A stretch of DNA of 64,000 bases from Pisaster brevispinus. Its lineage: Eukaryota; Echinodermata; Asteroidea; Forcipulatida; Asteriidae. The first letter of the stretch is position 1. Each line of letters opens with the position of its first letter. The translations under genes and the position numbers were made by a program. The DNA lies in NCBI GenBank assembly GCA_023634235.1, contig JAMKCF010000019.1, positions 4,464,001-4,528,000 on the forward strand. The letters run 5' to 3'. The notes under the pieces were generated by a model. The model did not search any database and was not told the origin of the DNA. It saw nothing but the letters and a program-made list of their open reading frames with translations. Shown piece after piece: positions 58,391 through 64,000 of the stretch.

Positions 58391-58515
58391 TAGCCTTCGA
58401 GAAAGACTCTGCTAGGGTCGAAACGTCAGGCCACTTACTGTTTTGTTTTATTTATACCATAGGTCCTTTTGGTTGGTAAGCAGTTTGCAACAGCTAATAC
58501 TATTTTTCAAAAGTA
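58391..58515 (+). repeat. CCTTCGAGAAAGACTCTGC repeat
   Basis: AGCCTTCGAGAAAGACTCTG, GGTCGAAACGTCAGGCCAC, CCATAGGTCCTTTTGGTTG and AAGCAGTTTGCAACAGCTA. Closest copy to 25089-25210, same strand. Confidence 0.75.
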
Positions 58516-58794
58516 AAAATACATAGAACAACAAATGACCTTCAAATGAACTTTTTGAATCAATGTCATAAACTTGTTATCATGTCTAAAAAGTTACATG
58601 CACTCTTACGCCTCTTCTTTGTTCCACTTTGATCACTTTTTAATGCAGGTAAATTACTAATAACAATATTCTCTTTTTTAAAGGGAAGTTTTGACTGTAC
58701 TTAATTTTATAGCATTATACTTATTGATAGTGCTTTATCTACGGGTGTCTCTCAAGTACACAGAGCTATTTTAAATTATGAGACCTATAGCACC

Positions 58795-58915
58795 CTCAGA
58801 CAAAGGTTGACAAGGTAATGCTGCCAGTACCATGCCAGAAACACCAGGGCGAGCCCATTTCTCATGGCGAAAGTGTACCAGGTTCAATAACATGCAAAAG
58901 ACAGCATACAAACCT
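58795..58915 (-). repeat. SINE tail, minus strand
   Basis: CCAGAAACACCAGGGCGAGC, CCATTTCTCATGGCGAAAGT and AATAACATGCAAAAGACA form the reverse complement of the 3790-3860 body. Confidence 0.6.
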
Positions 58916-58944
58916 GCTGCTTTATGTCCAATGTGAAGGCAGAG

Positions 58945-59100
58945 CTCAAGTTTAAGGTGAAAATTCACAAGACCGCTGGGCTTAGCTCAAAATTATTAAT
59001 TGACCCAAAACTGTTGTTACAAGATCAAAAGCAAAATATTATTTTTCAACACAAGACCACCGGACTTGTCCAATTCGCCAGGGGCATGTGGTCCAGTGTA
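58945..59100. repeat. Fragment of the ACAAGACCACCGGGCTTGTC family
   Basis: CTCAAGTTTAAGGTGAAAAT, TCACAAGACCGCTGGGCTTA, AGCTCAAAATTATTAATTGA and ACACAAGACCACCGGACTTG, TCCAATTCGCCAGG, in the 24305-24690 order but shorter. Confidence 0.65.
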
Positions 59101-59307
59101 AACAAAAAGTTAAATGTATTTGGTGTAGGTGGAAACATTTCTTTAGTTTATATTTGTTTTAATATTTTTTTTTAAATACTTCTCAGAAGATTTGTGATTA
59201 GTTGGTTGTTTATCAAAACTAAGGTGTACAACTATTTGTTTTTTTTCTGGATCATAACCAAAGCCGAAGACTGCCTTTCAATTAATTTTGCCTTTGAATA
59301 TTTGCAG

Positions 59308-59358
59308 TTAGTGACGGCATCTTTGGATGGGAGGATTCGACTGTACAGTGACAGGTGA
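59308..59358 (+). CDS. WDR27: WDR27 terminal coding exon with stop codon
   Basis: Acceptor GAATATTTGCAG is followed by 16 codons, LVTASLDGRIRLYSDR, and TGA. Vertebrate WDR27 also ends shortly after a TASLDG-type strand, so this is the natural C-terminus of the last blade. The stop overlaps a possible cryptic donor (ACAG/GTGATA at 59355), but the protein ends where the family ends, so termination here is preferred. Confidence 0.85.
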   Translation, partial: LVTASLDGRIRLYSDR

Positions 59359-59440
59359 TAATGGCCAAGGCACTATAACCAGGTTCATCAGGATAATAAT
59401 GTAAGTACAATCTTTGTCAAGATTAGCTGGGATGATCAAG
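59359..59440 (+). promoter_or_regulatory. WDR27 3' UTR start with candidate 3'-UTR splice donor
   Basis: After TGA, 42 nt of untranslated sequence are followed by AAT/GTAAGTACAA, a full donor consensus at 59401. No AATAAA was seen in the next 1.9 kb; the first one noticed is at 61271 (CCAATAAACAG) and another is at 63830. Either the 3' UTR is spliced or it runs long. This is read from motifs only. Confidence 0.35.
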
Positions 59441-59780
59441 GTCCAACTTCATAAAGCCTGTAAGCACAGAAACTTGCTAAGCACAGAAAAATCTTGCTTG
59501 GCAGAAACAGGTTACCAGCCGACATTCCAAAAAGTTAACACTGTTGCGACTGATGCCCCACTAATTTTTTTATAGCTAGTAAATTTGCTAATTTGTATTT
59601 TCGGCTAAACAGCTTCATGAATTTGGGCCCAAGGTCCAAGAAACTACACATTTAGTTCAAATTGTTGCGACTGGAGCCCCATTCATTTTTTGAAGAATTT
59701 TGCTAAGCATTTTTGTTTTTTCCGCTGAACAGCTTAATGGAATTGGGCCCTTGGTTCAAGATAACTACACATTGGGGTTT
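59441..59780 (+). mobile_element. Foldback fragment with 121-bp tandem duplication, just past the WDR27 stop
   Basis: CCAACTTCATAAAGCCTGTA with AAGCACAGAAACTTGCTAAG on the left faces CTTCATGAATTTGGGCCC. Then TGTTGCGACTGATGCCCC (59542) recurs as TGTTGCGACTGGAGCCCC (59663), with CGGCTAAACAGCTTCATGAA recurring as CGCTGAACAGCTTAATGGAA. The shared family word AATTTCATAAA is also at 6340. Confidence 0.7.
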
Positions 59781-60115
59781 GCCCGTCCTAATCTTGGAAT
59801 CCTTTTCCAGGGAGTTGAGTATTCATTCAAAAACAGTGTGGTTGTGTATGGTGACCAGACTACGCATAGAACTAATATGTGCATGCGTGTATTTTGTAGA
59901 CCTATGCATTCACCAATTCCCACATGGTATTATATAACTGCAGGCTAGACTGGCATAGTTTCAAAACACTCCACAGTGGATGATATTGATTAGTGAGACA
60001 GTAGGAGATACTCAATTTACTGCTGTAATGTCAGTAAATGTATCAAATGCTGTATGATCTGGGCTGTGCCTGGGCTTTATTGTTCGCAGAGACCGTGGCA
60101 AGGAAGGTATGTCCT

Positions 60116-60265
60116 AGGGTAGATTTCACAAATCACTAAGATTCATCCTAAGATGAGCTGTTAGTAAAATTTCACAGTGATTTGCATTGTGACATCACAC
60201 TTTGCTTAGCAATTAAGATTGATACACAGTTAACATCAATCTTAACTCTTTGTGAAATCAACCCC
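60116..60265 (+). mobile_element. Palindromic MITE, AGGGTAGATTTCACAAA ends
   Basis: Left AGGGTAGATTTCACAAATCA and right ACTCTTTGTGAAATCAACCC are inverted. The interior GTGATTTGCATTGTGACATC and TTTGCTTAGCAATTAAGATT relates it to 4465-4590 in opposite orientation. Confidence 0.75.
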
Positions 60266-61019
60266 AACCTGCACAAAACCAGGACAAGGTTACAAAATCT
60301 TATAAAATTTACAAAAAAGATAAGAAAACTATTTAAACATTCAATGTTTAAAAAGATAAAAACCGTAACATCAGAAATCGTTGTGCACCTTGAGCTCTCT
60401 AAAAAAAATATGGGAGAAAAGGAAATTACGAATTTCACTAGAGTTATTACTGACATACATATTACTGACAGTAAAACAAACTAGGTCCCATTATAATTTT
60501 TAAATGTATAAGGATAAACACTCTGTGTGGAACGCCATATAAATGCTTAGGATGGTTTTATGCAAGGAATTGGATATAATTTGCTGCTGGATGGAACTCT
60601 TTCGGCATTGAAGACGACACAGACAGAGGTTTGTTCAATGTAATTAAGCCATTTCAATGGATGGACAACCGAGTGGCACATTATTTGAAAGCTGTTGGTT
60701 CAGAAATATCCGACTTATCAATAACTTCATTGTTGTTAGATTCCTATAATTGACCTGGATTTGCAGAAACTGGCAATGAGCCACAATGTTGTATGGTGTG
60801 TTTGATATGGCAGATTATTATTTGTTTCCCCTGTTTTTTAATAAGCAACTAAGTGATTACTAAGCAGTTACAGCATTGTACAGGTGCCACCCTAATTGCT
60901 TGAGTCTCCCTGTGTTACTTACACCATGTGCGTGTCATGCCTTGCATTTTAAGATGTACTTGGGGTTTTTTTTAGAGAATAACTTGGGGTTAAACAACGA
61001 CAATCGAACCAAAGACAAC

Positions 61020-61105
61020 GTCTCACTCTAGTAATTTTTGCTTTGTTTAACCCCAAAATATTTTAAATTTACCCAGTCAGTTTCCCTTGCGGTTTATAAC
61101 TTGAT
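61020..61105 (+). repeat. SINE tail fragment
   Basis: TCTCACTCTAGTAATTTTTG, CTTTGTTTAACCCCAAAAT and CAGTCAGTTTCCCTTGCGGT match the tail of 42912-43085. Confidence 0.6.
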
Positions 61106-63017
61106 TTTTTTATTTTTTAAGTTACAGATATAAATTCTAGAAACATTTACTGCAGTCAAGGTCATACATAAGTTCAAAGCTGACTTTCAAAACTTTATTT
61201 TAACTGCACGTTTTAAGGTATTTGTGGTGTTTTGTACCAATACTAATGAATAGGCTTAAATGACCTTGCCAATAAACAGTTTGAAAATTGGGCCGATTTA
61301 GTCAGCACGAGATAATGTAGCAGTAAGATACCTAAATGCCCCACGGCTAACAATGTGTGTCTAAGTTATTTGTCCCTGTACCGGCCATAGAAAATCCTCC
61401 TTACTTTTCTTCATCAACTTCTCTCGAGATGTCCTCTCTGCCGTTGACATTACTTGTCATCATCTCGAAACCCGGAAAGAAATTGAAACAGTGATTTGTG
61501 ACATTTCATTTCTTATTTGTGACAAGTGCGTCCCAAGGATATGTTATTAAAGCTAATGATTATTAGTGGGGGGGGGGGGGGGAACCAGACAGTGTCGTCA
61601 GTCAGGGAGGGGGGGTTGGTGTGGTAAGTCCAGTGGAGGCAGTGGAGGAAACATGTAACTTGACAAAAAATGAGGGCGGAGGAACTTAAACTTTATCATT
61701 CAACACAGTACAACAGCCAGGTAATCTAATTACTGGGAAATATGTAGCAAAATGAAAATATTGATTCTGTTAACCTGCTGTAATTGGCCCTAGTTAGAGT
61801 GGTTACCAAATGACCTTTTTACAGCTTGAATTATAGCCAGTATCTAAAACACACACCAAATTGTCATTTAGTAATTTTTCTTTCATTGTTCAAAGGTTTG
61901 GGTTTTTTTTTGTGCTGTAGGGTTATTTTTAGTGTTTCTGTTTTTGGCATAGTTACTCCATCTTTTGTTGTGCCCCCCTACACATTCAAAGAACATTTTG
62001 TTTAAACGCCTACAGCTTGAGAAGGTTTAATTGCAACCTCCTATCACCCTAGATGTACTTACTTCATTCGCCAGTAGCCATAGTCCATATCTGGAATTAC
62101 TGATCCCTGACATCACATCCCACTGCGCTTGTTGAATGAGTAAATTCTTCAGCTCATATAAATATATATAGTTATAGCTATTTGGAAACTTTCAAGATGA
62201 CTTTTGCTGGATTGTCTAATATGTAAATGTACATGGTTCAGTCCTTTTCTATCCAGCTCTTGGGGTAATTTGTATTGCCCAACCAAAGTTTGCAACTAAC
62301 GTATAAATTTGTATACATAATTGTCTGATTGTAAGTCAAGGTGACCCATTCAGGGATCACTTCACACAGACAGGCGTCACTTTGTCACTTTGTTAATTGA
62401 TGGTGTGGCCTGTATGTACATCAGCTGCCAATATAAGCTTCAAGACTGCTACATGTGCAGCAAAACTTAGACCTATGTCATAAAGTTGAATCCCCATTCT
62501 GTTTTATTGTAGCAAATGCCTTTTTTGTGGCTTGTGGTTTGCAAAACAGTCATCACAGTCAACTTGTGTAACTGTTAGTTTTTACTGAGAGAGTTTCAAG
62601 TTTTCATTTCTTGGAGATCTCTTAGGGTGAACTAAGCTTGGTCCTGTATCGGTAACAGGTGAATTGGCATTTAGGTGTTTGATTCTGCCCTTCAAAGGGG
62701 GCAAACCAGAGCGCGGTCATTGACACTCATAAATACAGAGCAAGGGTATACAATTGGGGGAGGAAGAGGCTGGTACCTGGTATGCTCCAGTGCTTCGATT
62801 AATGCTTCGATTAACGCAAATAATGAGGGAGACGCCTTAATAAGAGCTTTACATTAACCTCTCTGGCTATTGTTTCAAACAATCTAGATAGCATACATAG
62901 TTCATGGTTCAGGGAAGTGCTTCTTGAACAGTTTCAATTTCCATTAGCTACAGATGGAAAGATTCAGACGATGTCTCGTAAACTTTACTCTAGAAATGCT
63001 TTCCTTTTGTGTTATTT

Positions 63018-63173
63018 CAGGCCTGGAATCTCATCTTTGGGAGGGCAAGACCATTTTCACTTTGCAAAGGGCACTTCCATAAGAAAACCTTCAAAATCTA
63101 TGGTTTTTAAGGGACACCAAAGCCAAGACCAGTAACCATGGCCTTTGTGGCATTCCATGGAATTCCAAGCCTG
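63018..63173 (+). mobile_element. CAGGCCTGGAATT-family MITE
   Basis: CAGGCCTGGAATCTCATCTT, GGGAGGGCAAGACCATTTTC, TTTGCAAAGGGCACTTCCAT, AACCATGGCCTTTGTGG and ATGGAATTCCAAGCCTG. Confidence 0.75.
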
Positions 63174-64000
63174 TTATTTGGCAGAGGTCTATTGCCAACA
63201 GTGTATTCAAGTCAAACTTAAGATTTCGACTTCGGAAGACTCTAACACAATTAGTCTCGCTAAAGAGCAATATTTTTTGACAAACAATTGTTTTGTAGGT
63301 AAAAGTTACCTGAGCCTTAAATGCCATGGGAAGTCTTACATTACTTTCCTGTATCTTGAGTCCTTTATAATGGCTTGCTTAGCTCAGGAATCTGCCAATA
63401 AGCAAATCGTTTGGTTAGAAATTTGCCGATGAAAGCTGGCATGACAACTCCTCTTGGAAAATTGATTGACGTTCTCCTAATTCTGTCTACCGTTCTAACT
63501 GTCTGTACAACAAAATATCTGTAATTCTTGTTCCTCATTTGCGGAAAGGGAAATTTATATTTAGAAGTACATTTACATGTGGATTGCCTATGATCAGATT
63601 TGTTTTTCTTCTTCTACTGGTGTAGAAACAGAAACATGATGTTGCTAATGTGTTGACACATTACCTGCTTTTTGCTGTATCATGCAATGTGTCTAAGGGT
63701 GAAAATTAATCCCCCTGGGTAAAAGGGAAGGCAAACTTGTCAACCATGAAACCTGCAACAACAAATGTTTACAAAAGTGGCCCGGACTTTCTTGCAGGCA
63801 CAAATTGTACGCAGCTCAAAGGAGGAGCAAATAAATTTGAACATTATGTAAAATGCACTGTACAGTTTTGATAGGATGAAAGGGGGGGGGGGGGCTATCT
63901 CAAAACTCGTTCAGCTGTTACAATGGTTAGCCTGCTGTTTACAAGTCTTGATTTTATTTGGTAATTATGACAGAGCATGTCAACTTTCTCTTTTGACCAG

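Larger units (their letters stand above)
45001..59307 (+). other. WDR27 last intron, final part
   Basis: Contains foldbacks (48060-48345, 55509-56098, 56857-57370), TTAA-type MITEs (47389-47812, 54401-54838), SINEs (46985-47062 -, 49497-49650, 51215-51365, 58795-58915 -) and other repeat copies (45465, 45963, 50795, 53690, 56318, 58391, 58945). 49930-50780 and 52240-53680 show no clear element. A 128-codon frame at 51854-52240 matches nothing recognised. Confidence 0.6.
427..59358 (+). other. WDR27: WDR27 gene, 3' part (7 exons, spliced)
   Basis: Seven exons with GT/AG borders join into 705 nt that stay open to a single terminal TGA, giving 234 residues. Intron phases are 2, 1, 0, 2, 0, 0. 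The product carries the last four WD-repeat blades, with strand-d/WD signatures GSDKSLEILDL, TDSIKLWDVR, GSEDKSAYIFDVR and SLDGRIRLYSD, and GH-type starts such as RRFEGH and KLSGHTD. From memory of human WDR27, block order and spacing match: AQFYY, ALSAVN.F, the stretch before HxRPVH.ICQN, RRFEGH, AGHTD, and an LDG ending close to the C-terminus. WDR27 is a beta-propeller scaffold protein of poorly known function, so no enzymatic role is proposed. The 5' exons, which would encode the N-terminal propeller, lie upstream of the window. Exon borders are inferred from splice motifs and frame, not from transcripts. Confidence 0.9.
59781..64000 (+). other. 3' flank of WDR27, no gene recognised
   Basis: Contains a palindromic MITE (60116-60265), a SINE tail (61020-61105), a CAGGCCTGGAATT MITE (63018-63173), G runs (61568-61582, 63882-63894) and candidate AATAAA signals (61271, 63830). 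The frames at 60182-60484 and 63145-63432 match nothing I know. 61370-61560 looks like single-copy sequence. Confidence 0.6.

Overview
The window is animal nuclear DNA: AT-rich (GC near 40% by eye), with small exons flanked by GT/AG introns and a dense mix of SINEs and MITE-like foldback elements. Only one protein-coding gene could be read, the 3' part of WDR27 (WD repeat domain 27) on the + strand. Seven exons at 427-560, 5906-6003, 9333-9454, 11583-11680, 14063-14165, 20473-20571 and 59308-59358 join into one open frame of 705 nt (234 residues plus stop). It matches the C-terminal third of vertebrate WDR27 as I remember it, block by block to the C-terminus. The host is most likely a marine invertebrate deuterostome. 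An echinoderm such as a sea star is my best guess, because several repeat families look familiar from those genomes. That is recollection, not proof.

Layout: 1-426 is the end of an upstream intron. Introns 1 to 5 within the window are 5.3, 3.3, 2.1, 2.4 and 6.3 kb. The last intron (20572-59307) is 38.7 kb, about 60% of the window, and separates the last two exons. I found no convincing nested gene in it. Past the stop codon (59356-59358) lie a consensus splice donor, a tandemly duplicated mobile-element fragment and about 4.5 kb without a recognisable gene.

Most of what is readable outside the exons is dispersed repeat. There are tRNA-headed SINEs of at least three kinds, and one element with a 5S-rRNA-like head that appears to share its tail with a tRNA-headed SINE. 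There are TTAA-flanked MITEs with AGGTAGGGT-type ends, palindromic MITEs, a 590-bp foldback element with roughly 190-bp arms, and the ends of a family bounded by CAGGCCTGGAATT. There are also short tandem arrays, microsatellites and a strand-biased set of long G runs. Two near-perfect short hairpins (6165-6206 and 28204-28266) stand out.

No rRNA gene, functional tRNA gene, CRISPR array or intact transposon ORF was seen. Most open frames of 60-135 codons lie in introns or repeats and look like chance.
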